Source: Pectobacterium cacticida (GTDB taxonomy: Bacteria > Pseudomonadota > Gammaproteobacteria > Enterobacterales > Enterobacteriaceae). From it: a DNA stretch of 64,000 bases. The DNA is taken from positions 2,170,001-2,234,000 of the forward strand of contig NZ_CP133656.1 in the NCBI RefSeq assembly GCF_036885195.1, in the 5' to 3' direction. Numbering within the stretch: the stretch's first letter is position 1; every line of letters starts with the position of its first letter. The notes beneath the pieces were generated by a model, which saw only the letters and a list, made by a program, of their open reading frames with translations, had not been told where the DNA came from and ran no database searches. Position numbers and translations under genes: made by a program. Below, one piece after another: positions 17,604-26,964 of the stretch.

Positions 17604-18014
17604 ATGGCGAGAAAACCCCTGGGAAAATACCGACAGCGGGAGATCCGTACTGTCGGACTGATGATCGAATTATATGAAAAGCATCACCCTAAATCCGACA
17701 GTGATGCGCACTTTCACGATTTATTCAACTATGCTATCAATCGGTTGGAGCGTTGCCACTTCGGAGAAGATAAACCCGCGTGCAAACATTGCCCTATCCA
17801 CTGTTATCAACCCGCAAGACGGGAAGCCATTAAAGCGATTATGCGCTGGTCGGGGCCAAGAATGCTGCTACATCACCCGATCCTGGCAATACGTCACCTG
17901 ATTGACGACCACCGGCCTATACCCGATTATCCGAAGAAAACGGCAGCGAAACAGACTCCATCCGATGGAAAAACCTCTGTAAGTCAAATGGTTGATAAAC
18001 TGACGTCGAAATAG
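17604..18014 (+). CDS. ygbA: YgbA family (nitrous oxide-stimulated promoter) protein
   Basis: 136-aa cytoplasmic protein matching the YgbA_NO family (PF11756). Four cysteines C51, C60, C63 and C67 sit in the pattern C-x8-C-x2-C-x3-C, which could bind a metal or Fe-S cluster; that is inference. The N-terminus is basic and the C-terminal 20 residues look disordered. In E. coli and Salmonella ygbA is reported to be controlled by NsrR, and a similar site lies upstream here. The ATG at 17604 has an AGGA site. It shares a bidirectional terminator with ihfA. Confidence 0.8.
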   Translation: MARKPLGKYRQREIRTVGLMIELYEKHHPKSDSDAHFHDLFNYAINRLERCHFGEDKPACKHCPIHCYQPARREAIKAIMRWSGPRMLLHHPILAIRHLIDDHRPIPDYPKKTAAKQTPSDGKTSVSQMVDKLTSK

Positions 18015-18038
18015 CGCACATAAAGCGAATATGATAAG

Positions 18039-18062
18039 AAAAGGCCGCTTATGCGGCCTTTT
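18039..18062. terminator. Bidirectional terminator between ygbA and ihfA
   Basis: AAAAGGCCGC / GCGGCCTTTT, a perfect 10-bp stem with loop TTAT. It carries T runs in both directions and lies between two convergent genes. Confidence 0.92.
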
Positions 18063-18074
18063 GGAGTGAAACGA

Positions 18075-18371
18075 TTACTCTTTGGGAGACGCGTTCTCTA
18101 CCCTGCTTTTTAGCTTTTGCCCCGGACGGAACGTGACCACACGGCGCGCCGTAATCGGAATATCTTCGCCAGTTTTTGGGTTACGTCCCGGTCGTTGGTT
18201 TTTGTCTCGCAAGTCAAAATTGCCAAAACCTGACAACTTGACCTGTTCGCCATTTTCCAAAGCGCGACGAACTTCTTCAAAAAACAGCTCGACTAGCTCT
18301 TTGGCATCCCGTTTGCTCAGCCCGAGCTTCTCAAACAGGTATTCTGACATCTCAGCTTTAGTAAGCGCCAT
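18075..18371 (-). CDS. ihfA: Integration host factor subunit alpha
   Basis: 98-aa HU-family DNA-bending protein, partner of IHF-beta. The signature GFGNFDLRDKNQRPGRNP covers the beta-arm region with the DNA-intercalating proline. It begins 4 bases after the pheT stop, so it is co-transcribed with pheST as in other enterobacteria. Confidence 0.97.
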   Translation of the reverse strand: MALTKAEMSEYLFEKLGLSKRDAKELVELFFEEVRRALENGEQVKLSGFGNFDLRDKNQRPGRNPKTGEDIPITARRVVTFRPGQKLKSRVENASPKE

Positions 18372-18375
18372 AGGT

Positions 18376-20763
18376 TCAATCCCTCAAGGATGCTTGGAAT
18401 CGCTGTTTTAATGCCGCCACACATTCTGCAACGGTAGCGGCAATTTCCTCTTCTGCCAGTGTACGCGTGGTATCTTGTAGGGTTAGGCTAATGGCTAAAC
18501 TCTTATAACCTTCCGCTACACCCTTCCCTCGGTACACATCGAATAAGTTTACGCCAACTAACTGATTTGCGCCAACTTTCTTACACTCGGCTAAAACATC
18601 GCCTGCCGAGACGTTTTCGGCGACCACAACGGCAATATCGCGCCGGTTAGCCGGGAAGCGAGAAATGTTGCTCGCATCAGGCAATACGCGGTCCGCAACT
18701 TTGTCCCACAACAGTTCGAACACCACGGTACGCCCATTAAGATCCAGCTTGCGCTCCAGTTCCGGATGAATCACACCGATAAACCCAATTGGTTCTTCAC
18801 ACAGATAAATAGCCGCGCTTTGCCCCGGATGCAATGCAGGATGATTTTCGGCCTTAAATTCAACGTCCGCCAATTTCCCTGTCAATGCCAATATCGCTTC
18901 CAAATCACCTTTTAAATCATAGAAGTCTACAGGCTGACGCGCCAGATCCCAGTGCTCCTCATATCGCGTACCGGTAATCACACCGGCCAGCATCATATCC
19001 TGGCGAATCCCCAAGTCGGCATCGGCATCTGGCACAAAACGTAAGCCGCTTTCAAACAGACGCAGGCGATTTTGCTGACGGTTTTGGTTATAGATAACCG
19101 CCCCCAGTAAACCACTCCACAACGACAAACGCATCACCGACATTTCTGCGGAAATCGGGCTTGGCAGGCGCAAAGAGAGGGTGTCAGGATGGATTAGCCC
19201 CTGAATTTTCGGATCGACAAAGCTGTAGGTAATGGCTTCCTGATAGCCGCGATCGACTAATAATGTCTTCACGCGTTTTAGAGATAATGATGCCTCACGA
19301 TGCGAGGTCATAACCAACGGCGCTTGAGTCGGAATATTCGGAATGTTGTTATAGCCGTAAATTCGCGCGACCTCTTCCACTAAATCCTCTTCAATTGCCA
19401 TATCAAAGCGCCAGCTCGGTGCCGTCGCCTGCCACCCAGCGTCGATTTCCACCACGTCACATCCCAGACGCCGCAAAATATCGCTAACTTGCTCATCAGC
19501 GATCGCATGACCAATCAGCTTAATCAACTTTTCACGACGCAGCATTATCGTCGCGCGTGATGGCAAATCAACTTCGCTGGTCACATCAACGATTGGCCCG
19601 GCCTCACCACCGCAAATATCCAGTAATAAGCGCGTGGCGCGTTCAATAGCCTTATTTTGCACTGCGGGGTCAACGCCACGCTCGTAGCGATGGGAAGCAT
19701 CGGTGTGCAGCCCATGGCGACGCGCTCGCCCGGTAATTGACAGCGGATTAAAGTACGCGCACTCTAGCAGAACATTTCGTGTGTCATCATTAACACCTGA
19801 ATGCTCTCCACCAAAGATACCGCCCATCGCCAGCGCATGCTGCCGATCGGCAATAACTAATGTATCCGCATTTAGCGTCGCTTCGCTGCCATCGAGCAGC
19901 GTCAAGGTTTCACCTTCCTGCGCCATACGCACAGTGATACCGCCGTTAAGTCGGTCAAGATCAAACGCGTGCATAGGTTGACCCAGTTCCAGCAGGACGT
20001 AGTTAGTCACATCAACAACCGGATCGATAGAACGAATACCACTGCGCCGTAGTTTTTCTCGCATCCACAGCGGAGTCTCGGCCTTAACGTTGATGCCTTT
20101 CACTACTCTTCCCAAATAGCGTGGACATGCCTGAGGCACATCGACTTGAATGGGAAAGGTATCCGCGATCGTCGCGGCAACTGGCTCAATTATCGGTTCT
20201 TTTAATGTCAGTTGATTCAACACGGCCACATCGCGCGCTATGCCGATAATGCCCAAGCAATCTGCGCGGTTTGGCGTCACACTAATCTCAATGGCGTGAT
20301 CATCCAGTTGCAAATACTCGCGAATATCAGTGCCAATCGGAGACGTTGCTGGTAACTCAATAATCCCATCGTGGTCTTCAGAGATTTTCAATTCGGCAAA
20401 AGAACACAGCATGCCTTCAGAAGGTTCGCCGCGTAATTTGGCCGCTTTAATTTTGAAATCACCGGGTAATACTGCACCAACTGTTGCCACCGCCACTTTA
20501 AGCCCCTGACGGCAGTTTGGTGCGCCACAAACGATATTCAATAAGCGTTCGCCGCCAATATTTACTTTCGTCACACGCAGTTTATCGGCGTTCGGATGTG
20601 GCCCACATTCAACAACTTCACCTACAACAACACCGTGGAAGGCACCTGCGACAGGTTCAACGCCATCGACTTCCAATCCTGCCATGGTGATTTGTTCAGC
20701 TAGCGTTTCACTGTCGACCGCCGGGTTTACCCATTCGCGCAGCCAGAGTTCACTGAATTTCAT
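18376..20763 (-). CDS. pheT: Phenylalanyl-tRNA synthetase beta subunit
   Basis: 795-aa subunit of the heterotetrameric PheRS, the same length as in E. coli. It contains the N-terminal tRNA-binding EMAP-like domain (about residues 40-150), the B3/B4 editing domain, B5, and the C-terminal anticodon-binding FDX-ACB domain. It edits Tyr-tRNA(Phe) and positions tRNA. It lies 14 bases after pheS and is under the pheM attenuation system. Confidence 0.98.
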   Translation of the reverse strand: MKFSELWLREWVNPAVDSETLAEQITMAGLEVDGVEPVAGAFHGVVVGEVVECGPHPNADKLRVTKVNIGGERLLNIVCGAPNCRQGLKVAVATVGAVLPGDFKIKAAKLRGEPSEGMLCSFAELKISEDHDGIIELPATSPIGTDIREYLQLDDHAIEISVTPNRADCLGIIGIARDVAVLNQLTLKEPIIEPVAATIADTFPIQVDVPQACPRYLGRVVKGINVKAETPLWMREKLRRSGIRSIDPVVDVTNYVLLELGQPMHAFDLDRLNGGITVRMAQEGETLTLLDGSEATLNADTLVIADRQHALAMGGIFGGEHSGVNDDTRNVLLECAYFNPLSITGRARRHGLHTDASHRYERGVDPAVQNKAIERATRLLLDICGGEAGPIVDVTSEVDLPSRATIMLRREKLIKLIGHAIADEQVSDILRRLGCDVVEIDAGWQATAPSWRFDMAIEEDLVEEVARIYGYNNIPNIPTQAPLVMTSHREASLSLKRVKTLLVDRGYQEAITYSFVDPKIQGLIHPDTLSLRLPSPISAEMSVMRLSLWSGLLGAVIYNQNRQQNRLRLFESGLRFVPDADADLGIRQDMMLAGVITGTRYEEHWDLARQPVDFYDLKGDLEAILALTGKLADVEFKAENHPALHPGQSAAIYLCEEPIGFIGVIHPELERKLDLNGRTVVFELLWDKVADRVLPDASNISRFPANRRDIAVVVAENVSAGDVLAECKKVGANQLVGVNLFDVYRGKGVAEGYKSLAISLTLQDTTRTLAEEEIAATVAECVAALKQRFQASLRD

Positions 20764-20777
20764 GATGTATACCCGCC

Positions 20778-21761
20778 TTACTTAAACTGTTTGAGGAAAC
20801 GCAAATCGTTTTCGAAGAATGCCCGCAAATCGGTCACGCCATAGCGCAACATGGTCAGACGTTCCATCCCCATACCAAATGCGAAGCCTGAATAGACTTC
20901 TGGATCGATACCGACATTACGCAGGACATTGGGGTGAACCATGCCGCACCCTAAAACTTCCAACCACTTACCATTTTTACCCATGACATCTACTTCTGCG
21001 GATGGCTCGGTAAATGGGAAATAAGAGGGTCGGAAGCGAACTTGCAAATCTTCCTCAAAAAAGTTACGAAGAAAATCATGCAACGTCCCTTTGAGATTGG
21101 TGAAACTAATCCCCTTATCGACGATCAATCCTTCCATTTGATGGAACATGGGGGTGTGAGTTTGGTCATAATCGTTACGATAAACACGACCCGGCGCAAT
21201 GATGCGGATAGGAGGACGCTGCTTTTCCATGGTGCGAATCTGGACACCGGAAGTCTGTGTACGCAGTAGCCGCGTTGCATCGAACCAGAATGTATCGTGG
21301 TCAGCACGCGCAGGATGATGATCTGGAATATTGAGCGCATCAAAGTTGTGATAGTCGTCTTCGATTTCCGGCCCGGTGGCAACGGAAAAACCCAGCTCGC
21401 CAAAAAAGGTTTCAATACGATCGATAGTACGCGTTACCGGATGCAATCCGCCATTTTCAGCGGTACGTCCCGGTAACGTCACATCAATGGTTTCCTGCGC
21501 CAAACGTGCGTTTAATTCAGCAGACTCTAGCTTGTACTTACGGGCATTCAACGCATCCTGAACATCTTGCTTAGCTTGGTTAATCACCGCGCCAGCAGCA
21601 GGACGTTCTTCAGCCGGCAACTCGCGCAGCGAGGTCATCTGAAGGGTTAAGTGACCTTTTTTACCCAAATATTCGACGCGCACATTTTCCAGTGCGGCAA
21701 CATTCTGAGCCTCTTCTATAGCTGTTCTGGCTTTAGCAACCAGTTCTGCGAGATGTGGCAT
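20778..21761 (-). CDS. pheS: Phenylalanyl-tRNA synthetase alpha subunit
   Basis: 327-aa catalytic subunit (class II). Motif 2 is near PGRVYRNDYDQTHTPMFHQ and motif 3 near GFAFGMGMERLTMLRYG. It activates Phe and charges tRNA(Phe). It is preceded by the pheM leader peptide and attenuator. Confidence 0.98.
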   Translation of the reverse strand: MPHLAELVAKARTAIEEAQNVAALENVRVEYLGKKGHLTLQMTSLRELPAEERPAAGAVINQAKQDVQDALNARKYKLESAELNARLAQETIDVTLPGRTAENGGLHPVTRTIDRIETFFGELGFSVATGPEIEDDYHNFDALNIPDHHPARADHDTFWFDATRLLRTQTSGVQIRTMEKQRPPIRIIAPGRVYRNDYDQTHTPMFHQMEGLIVDKGISFTNLKGTLHDFLRNFFEEDLQVRFRPSYFPFTEPSAEVDVMGKNGKWLEVLGCGMVHPNVLRNVGIDPEVYSGFAFGMGMERLTMLRYGVTDLRAFFENDLRFLKQFK

Positions 21762-21856
21762 AGTGTTCCTCTTTTTCTGCCTATGCGGCCAACAATCATG
21801 ATTGAAGAATTTGTTTTACTAAAAACCATAGTAAAAACCGGTAATTATAAACAAGA

Positions 21857-21877
21857 AAGCCTCCCTTAGGGAGGCTT
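21857..21877 (-). terminator. pheST attenuator
   Basis: On the minus strand AAGCCTCCC-TAA-GGGAGGCTT followed by TCTTG, 47 bases after the pheM stop and before pheS. It is the terminator half of the Phe attenuation system. Confidence 0.88.
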
Positions 21878-21923
21878 AAGCGCAACTTTTCGTTTCTTTT
21901 CTTACGCGCAGAGCCCCTTATAT

Positions 21924-21968
21924 TCAGGCGCTAAAATAAAAAAAGAAACGGAAAATAGCAGCATTCAT
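21924..21968 (-). CDS. pheM: pheST leader peptide PheM
   Basis: 14-residue leader peptide MNAAIFRFFFYFSA, with five phenylalanines. It differs from E. coli only at the last residue. Ribosome stalling at the Phe codons when charged tRNA(Phe) is scarce prevents formation of the downstream attenuator and raises pheST transcription. Confidence 0.95.
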   Translation of the reverse strand: MNAAIFRFFFYFSA

Positions 21969-22030
21969 ACTTGCGTTACCTTTTATGTAAACGATACGGC
22001 GTTAAATAAATATAACTTGGAGAATAAGAT

Positions 22031-22053
22031 AAAAAAGGGAGCAAAAGCTCCCT
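22031..22053 (-). terminator. Terminator after rplT
   Basis: AGGGAGC / GCTCCCT stem with a 4-base loop, followed on the minus strand by a run of T. It separates the infC-rpmI-rplT transcript from pheM-pheST. Confidence 0.85.
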
Positions 22054-22065
22054 CTCTCAACTGAC

Positions 22066-22422
22066 TTACGCCAGCGCTGCTTTCGCTTTTTCGACCAGCG
22101 CACTAAACGCTAACTTGTCGAATACGGCGATATCGGCCAAAATCTTACGGTCAATTTCAACAGAGGCTTTTTTCAGGCCGTTGATGAATTTGCTGTAAGA
22201 CAAGCCATTTTGACGAGCCGCAGCATTAATACGTGCAATCCACAATTGGCGGAATTGGCGTTTACGTTGACGACGGTCACGATAAGCGTACTGACCCGCT
22301 TTGATTACTGCCTGAAAGGCAACGCGATAAACACGCGAACGGGCACCGTAGTAGCCTTTCGCCTGTTTCAGTATTTTCTTGTGACGTGCACGTGCAACTA
22401 CACCACGTTTTACGCGAGCCAT
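22066..22422 (-). CDS. rplT: 50S ribosomal protein L20
   Basis: 118-aa primary-binding 23S rRNA protein essential for early 50S assembly. The very basic N-terminal extension (MARVKRGVVARARHKK) is typical. In E. coli L20 also represses rpmI-rplT translation by binding a pseudoknot around infC-rpmI. Confidence 0.98.
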   Translation of the reverse strand: MARVKRGVVARARHKKILKQAKGYYGARSRVYRVAFQAVIKAGQYAYRDRRQRKRQFRQLWIARINAAARQNGLSYSKFINGLKKASVEIDRKILADIAVFDKLAFSALVEKAKAALA

Positions 22423-22464
22423 ATGCTCTCTCCTAACATCTTATTCTGAATTAAAAAAAATGAC

Positions 22465-22662
22465 TTATGCGTACGGCAGACATGCGATAACCAGACCCAG
22501 ATCTCCTTTGGAGACTGTACCTTTCGGACGCAGGTGACGTTTACGCTTAGTCGCTTTTTTGGTCAGAATATGACGCAGGTTAGCATGCTTGCGCTTAAAA
22601 CCACCGCTGGCGGTTTTCTTAAAGCGTTTAGCGGCGCCACGTACTGTTTTAATCTTTGGCAT
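22465..22662 (-). CDS. rpmI: 50S ribosomal protein L35
   Basis: 65-aa basic ribosomal protein starting MPKIKTVRGAAKRFKKT. The ATG at 22662 gives the family length; an in-frame ATG four codons upstream is not needed. It lies between infC and rplT in the conserved order. Confidence 0.97.
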   Translation of the reverse strand: MPKIKTVRGAAKRFKKTASGGFKRKHANLRHILTKKATKRKRHLRPKGTVSKGDLGLVIACLPYA

Positions 22663-22754
22663 TTTTATTTCCACTTCGCATTGTTAATTAAATGAACCAA
22701 TAAGGCGAACAATGCCATACAATCATTGCTATATGGCGTTGTTACTTGAATGCC

Positions 22755-23297
22755 TTATTGTTTCTTCTTCGGTGCGAGCACCATGATCATCTGACGGCCT
22801 TCGATCTTTGAAGGGAAAGACTCAACGACCGCCAGTTCACTTAGATCGTCACGAACGCGGTTAAGCACTTCGATACCAATCTGTTGGTGCGCCATTTCAC
22901 GACCACGGAAACGCAGTGTGATTTTAGCTTTATCACCATCTTCCAGAAAGCGAACCAGGTTGCGTAGTTTGACCTGATAGTCGCCATCATCTGTACCAGG
23001 TCGGAATTTGATTTCCTTAACCTGAATAACTTTTTGTTTTTTCTTCTGTTCCTTTGTGGCCTTACTCTTCTCATAAAGGAACTTGCCGTAATCCATAATC
23101 CGGCAAACCGGCGGCTCGGCGTTCGGGCTGATTTCAACTAAATCAACACCTGCTTCTTCGGCTTTTTCTAATGCTTCATTTAGACTCACGATGCCAAGCT
23201 GTTCGCCTTCGACGCCTGTTAAGCGTACCTCATGTGCGCGAATCTCTCTATTGATGCGATTAGGACGCGCCGGTTGAACTCGTTTTCCGCCTTTAAT
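22755..23297 (-). CDS. infC: Translation initiation factor IF-3
   Basis: 180-aa factor that dissociates ribosomes and proofreads initiator tRNA. The true start is the rare AUU codon at 23297 (ATT AAA GGC GGA AAA CGA), identical in position to E. coli, giving MKGGKRVQPARPNRIN as the N-terminus. The first ATG-type start would lose the N-terminal region. The ribosome site GGAGG lies inside the last codons of thrS, and the AUU begins 2 bases after the thrS stop. The AUU start lets IF-3 repress its own translation. Confidence 0.97.
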   Translation of the reverse strand: MKGGKRVQPARPNRINREIRAHEVRLTGVEGEQLGIVSLNEALEKAEEAGVDLVEISPNAEPPVCRIMDYGKFLYEKSKATKEQKKKQKVIQVKEIKFRPGTDDGDYQVKLRNLVRFLEDGDKAKITLRFRGREMAHQQIGIEVLNRVRDDLSELAVVESFPSKIEGRQMIMVLAPKKKQ

Positions 23298-23299
23298 AC

Positions 23300-25228
23300 C
23301 TATACCTCCAATTGATGAAGACTACGGCTGCGAATCTCTTGCTGCAGCTTACTGATGACTTCACTGACATCCAAGCTCCCTAAATCTTTGCCACGACGTG
23401 TGCGGACAGCAACCTTTCCTGCCTCTACCTCTTTATCGCCACAAACGAGCATATAGGGAACTCGCCGTAAAGTGTGTTCGCGGATTTTAAAGCCTATCTT
23501 CTCATTTCTCAAGTCTGCTTTTACCCGAATGCCTGCTTCTTGCAGTTTTTGCGACAATTCGTTGACATAATCTGACTGGCTGTCAGTAATATTCATAATC
23601 ACCGCTTGCACCGGCGCTAACCACGTTGGGAAAGATCCGGCAAACTCTTCGGTCAGAATACCGATGAAACGCTCCATCGAACCTAAAATAGCCCGATGAA
23701 TCATCACTGGCACTAGGCGTTCATTGTTTTCACCAACGTAAGAGGCGTTCAATCGACCTGGTAGCGAAAAGTCGAGCTGCACCGTACCACACTGCCACGC
23801 ACGATCCAAACAGTCATACAGCGTAAACTCAATTTTCGGGCCGTAAAACGCCCCTTCACCCGGCTGGTAGGCAAACTCAATATTATTTTCAGTCAACGCC
23901 GCCGCCAAATCGGCCTCAGCGCGATCCCACATCTCATCGCTTCCGATGCGTTTCTCAGGACGTGTAGACAATTTCACCACGATCTTTTCAAAACCGAAGG
24001 TGCTGTACATGTCATACACCATTTTGATGCAATTGTTCACTTCATCACGAACTTGCTCTTCCGTACAGAAGATATGCGCATCATCCTGAGTAAAACCACG
24101 CACGCGCATTAAGCCATGCAGAGAGCCCGAAGGTTCATTACGATGGCAGCTACCGAATTCAGCCATACGTAGCGGAAGATCGCGATAGGATTTCAATCCT
24201 TGATTGAAAATTTGAACATGTCCAGGGCAGTTCATGGGTTTAATGCAGTATTCACGGTTCTCTGACGACGTTGTGAACATTGCTTCTTTATAATTATCCC
24301 AGTGGCCTGTTTTTTCCCACAATACGCGATCCATCATAAATGGACCCTTCACTTCCTGATACTGGTACGATTTCAACTTCATACGCACAAACGCTTCCAG
24401 CTCACGGAAGATAGTCCAGCCGTCGTTGTGCCAGAAAACCATACCCGGCGCCTCTTCCTGCATATGGTACAGATCAAGCTGCTTGCCAATCTTACGGTGA
24501 TCGCGCTTAGCCGCTTCTTCAAGGCGTTGCAGGTAGGCCGATAACTGCTTTTTATCCGCCCATGCTGTGCCATAGATACGTTGCAGCATTTTATTTTTAC
24601 TGTCACCACGCCAATAAGCGCCTGACGTTTTCTGCAATTTAAAATGGTGGCAGAAGCGCATATTCGGCACATGCGGGCCACGACACATGTCGACATATTC
24701 CTGATGATGATACAGCCCAGGACGATCGTCGCGGTCGATATTTTCATCCAGGATCGCCATTTTATAAGTTTCACCGCGGGCGGCGAACACATCACGGGCT
24801 TCCTGCCAGCTAACCTTCTTCTTGATGACGTCATAGTCAGTGTTAGCGAGGTCGTGCATCCGCTTTTCAAGCAGTTCGATGTCTTCCTGCGTCAGCGTAT
24901 GATCAATATCTACGTCATAGTAGAAACCATTATCGATGACCGGGCCAATCGCCATTTTCGTATCTGGCCACAATTGTTTGATCGCATGCCCCAGTAAATG
25001 TGCGCAGGAATGGCGAATAATCTCCAGACCAGCTTCATCTTTAGCGGTAATGATGGCTAACTGTGCATCGGTATCGATTTTGTCGTTGGCATCGATCAAC
25101 TCGCCATTGACTCGGCCAGCAATACAGGCCTTTGCTAAACCGGGACCAATGTCAAGCGCAACTTCTAGTGGAGAAACAGCGTGGTCGTAATGACGTTGAC
25201 TTCCGTCAGGAAGGGTGATGACTGGCAT
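23300..25228 (-). CDS. thrS: Threonyl-tRNA synthetase
   Basis: 642-aa class II synthetase, the E. coli length. It has an N-terminal TGS domain, an editing domain with the HSCAHLLGHA motif, a catalytic core with the zinc site around the NCPGH segment, and a C-terminal anticodon domain. The ATG at 25228 (MPVITLPDGSQ) follows a TAAGGGAATTATA ribosome region; an earlier in-frame start is inside the regulatory leader. It represses its own translation through the operator just upstream. Confidence 0.98.
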   Translation of the reverse strand: MPVITLPDGSQRHYDHAVSPLEVALDIGPGLAKACIAGRVNGELIDANDKIDTDAQLAIITAKDEAGLEIIRHSCAHLLGHAIKQLWPDTKMAIGPVIDNGFYYDVDIDHTLTQEDIELLEKRMHDLANTDYDVIKKKVSWQEARDVFAARGETYKMAILDENIDRDDRPGLYHHQEYVDMCRGPHVPNMRFCHHFKLQKTSGAYWRGDSKNKMLQRIYGTAWADKKQLSAYLQRLEEAAKRDHRKIGKQLDLYHMQEEAPGMVFWHNDGWTIFRELEAFVRMKLKSYQYQEVKGPFMMDRVLWEKTGHWDNYKEAMFTTSSENREYCIKPMNCPGHVQIFNQGLKSYRDLPLRMAEFGSCHRNEPSGSLHGLMRVRGFTQDDAHIFCTEEQVRDEVNNCIKMVYDMYSTFGFEKIVVKLSTRPEKRIGSDEMWDRAEADLAAALTENNIEFAYQPGEGAFYGPKIEFTLYDCLDRAWQCGTVQLDFSLPGRLNASYVGENNERLVPVMIHRAILGSMERFIGILTEEFAGSFPTWLAPVQAVIMNITDSQSDYVNELSQKLQEAGIRVKADLRNEKIGFKIREHTLRRVPYMLVCGDKEVEAGKVAVRTRRGKDLGSLDVSEVISKLQQEIRSRSLHQLEV

Positions 25229-25250
25229 TATAATTCCCTTATTTACAGTG

Positions 25251-25271
25251 GTGAACCGCACGAAAGCTCAC
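25251..25271 (-). promoter_or_regulatory. thrS translational operator, anticodon-like stem-loop
   Basis: On the minus strand GTGAGC / GTTCAC close a loop TTTCGTGCG that contains CGT, mimicking a Thr anticodon (CGU). It lies about 23 bases before the thrS start. A second hairpin (TGATGCA / TGCATCA, 25351-25378) lies farther upstream, as the second arm does in E. coli. The layout fits ThrRS autorepression by tRNA mimicry. Confidence 0.8.
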
Positions 25272-25539
25272 ATGCAAAAATCGTGATTCAATTAAAAAAA
25301 CAACAGTGTTAGCCATGCTATTTCTCTGTACTCTGCGAAATATATACACATGATGCACACGCTGAAAAACATGCATCAGCATTACATGGATAATATCGGG
25401 GGTCATAATACACCTTATAAATTGTGTATTAAAGCCAGATTGGAGCCCTTATCACTTCCGTTCCGGATGAATAAAACTTAGGCTATTTATTGAGTTTGCT
25501 CTGACGCTAACGCAACCCTGTTTTAGCATTTTCACGCCA

Positions 25540-25821
25540 TTAACGTTCTGGGATAACGCTGCTTAACGTAAGTGCCACATCATCATCACCGGGGTCAGCA
25601 AGCGATTCAGGCGCATTTTTCTCTGTGTCCATTAATCGACATTTTTTCAGTATGGCTAACTGCTGGCGCTGCTGCTCGACGATCTCTTGCAGTAATTTTA
25701 CCTGCTCGTTGGCCCTGACACTCGCCCGATTGACAAAAAACCAGACCAGTGCAGCCAGAAGCACAATCAACAAGATAAAAATAACTTTCATTATGTCCAC
25801 AACGACTCCACTTATTACCAC
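25540..25821 (-). CDS. yebO: YebO family small membrane protein
   Basis: 93-aa protein with one N-terminal membrane helix (IMKVIFILLIVLLAALVWFF) followed by NRAS, a short coiled-coil-like stretch (EQVKLLQEIVEQQRQQLAILKK) and an acidic tail ending VIPER. The pattern aligns with E. coli YebO, function unknown. The start may be the GTG at 25821 or the ATG at 25791; the E. coli alignment favours the longer form. Confidence 0.75.
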   Translation of the reverse strand: MVISGVVVDIMKVIFILLIVLLAALVWFFVNRASVRANEQVKLLQEIVEQQRQQLAILKKCRLMDTEKNAPESLADPGDDDVALTLSSVIPER

Positions 25822-26102
25822 GTATGATAGAAATCCGTCGCTATCTTAACACCGTGGCATAGCCAAGTTCGATACCCAAAGGCATTTGTCTCCAACCATG
25901 TGCTAATGCGTGGCACGGTCGTATTGCCATGAACTAAACGCGATGATTATCTTATGATTTTACTGTTTAGGTGACGAAAGTGGTCTGTTTATCGACTAGT
26001 TTAATGGTGAAGGCTAAAATCGCTTTGCCATGACACGCACAAAAGCTGAAGTCCAGGCGCCCCTATGTCCATGCATTAGAATGGGAGCGCCGCATTCGCG
26101 TC
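25822..26102. other. yebO-azoR spacer
   Basis: 280 bases with no gene I can support. GTTTA appears twice (about 25969 and 25987 region) but not at the spacing needed for a PhoP box. Confidence 0.35.
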
Positions 26103-26732
26103 TCACTCTGAGGGACAATTTCCCCCGCTAATTTCCTCAATCCTAGCTCGCCCCTGCTTAATGGCGCGGGTCAAGGCGGCGTCTCCCATAGCGACGCCAG
26201 AGGCGACGATAAAGGTGACATCCGTCATTCCTAAAAAGGCCAGCATGGCACGCATATACGGCGTGACAAAATCTTTCTTATTCGCAGGAGGCTGGCTGAA
26301 ATCTCCACCTGTAGAAACGAAAACAATCACCTTTTTACCACGCACCAATCCTTCAGGATCGACAGCATTGTACTGAAATGTACGTCCTGCCCGAGCAATA
26401 TGATCAATCCATGCCTTGAGCCCAGAGGGGATTGCCAAGTTATACATAGGGGCACCAATCACAATAGTGTCAGCGGCAAGCAACTCGTCAACGAGTTCAT
26501 CAGAGGTTTTAAGAACGACATTCATTTCATGGCTACGGTGTGTTGCGGGGGTAAAAAAGGCATTAATTACTGGCTCTGAGAGATGAGGTACCGGGGTTAA
26601 CGCAAGGTCCCGCACAACAACCGATCCCTCTGGATGCTCAGATCTCCACTTTTCAACAAACTCTGCGCTCAGTTGTCTCGTAATCGATCCCGATTGACGC
26701 ACACTGCTATTAATGAGAAGCAACGATTTCAT
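26103..26732 (-). CDS. azoR: FMN-dependent NADH-azoreductase
   Basis: 209-aa flavodoxin-like quinone/azo reductase. The FMN phosphate loop is SSVRQSGSITRQL near residues 9-21, and the MYNLAIPSGLKAWID segment near 96-110 is the family signature. It reduces quinones and azo compounds with NADH and protects against thiol and electrophile stress in E. coli. It is divergent from an AraC-type regulator, which is a likely controller. Confidence 0.92.
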   Translation of the reverse strand: MKSLLLINSSVRQSGSITRQLSAEFVEKWRSEHPEGSVVVRDLALTPVPHLSEPVINAFFTPATHRSHEMNVVLKTSDELVDELLAADTIVIGAPMYNLAIPSGLKAWIDHIARAGRTFQYNAVDPEGLVRGKKVIVFVSTGGDFSQPPANKKDFVTPYMRAMLAFLGMTDVTFIVASGVAMGDAALTRAIKQGRARIEEISGGNCPSE

Positions 26733-26964
26733 ATTCTGATTCCAATGCAGGTTAATTCACTATGGTTTATCTCTGAGCCCACACCACATCATTAAAGAAG
26801 CATCGATGGATGTTTCGCCTGTTGCGACACATGCCAACATGTTGCCATGCTGTAGCGATAGCAGTGCCATAAGGTTTTATATTCTAACGAGGTACAAAGT
26901 GGACAGCATTGCGCAACTTAGCCATAATACTTTCCATTTAGGACACACCTTGTGAGTTACGGCA

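Noticed and set aside
25960..26000. PhoP box near azoR
   Set aside because: Two GTTTA words are present but spaced 17 bases apart instead of 6.
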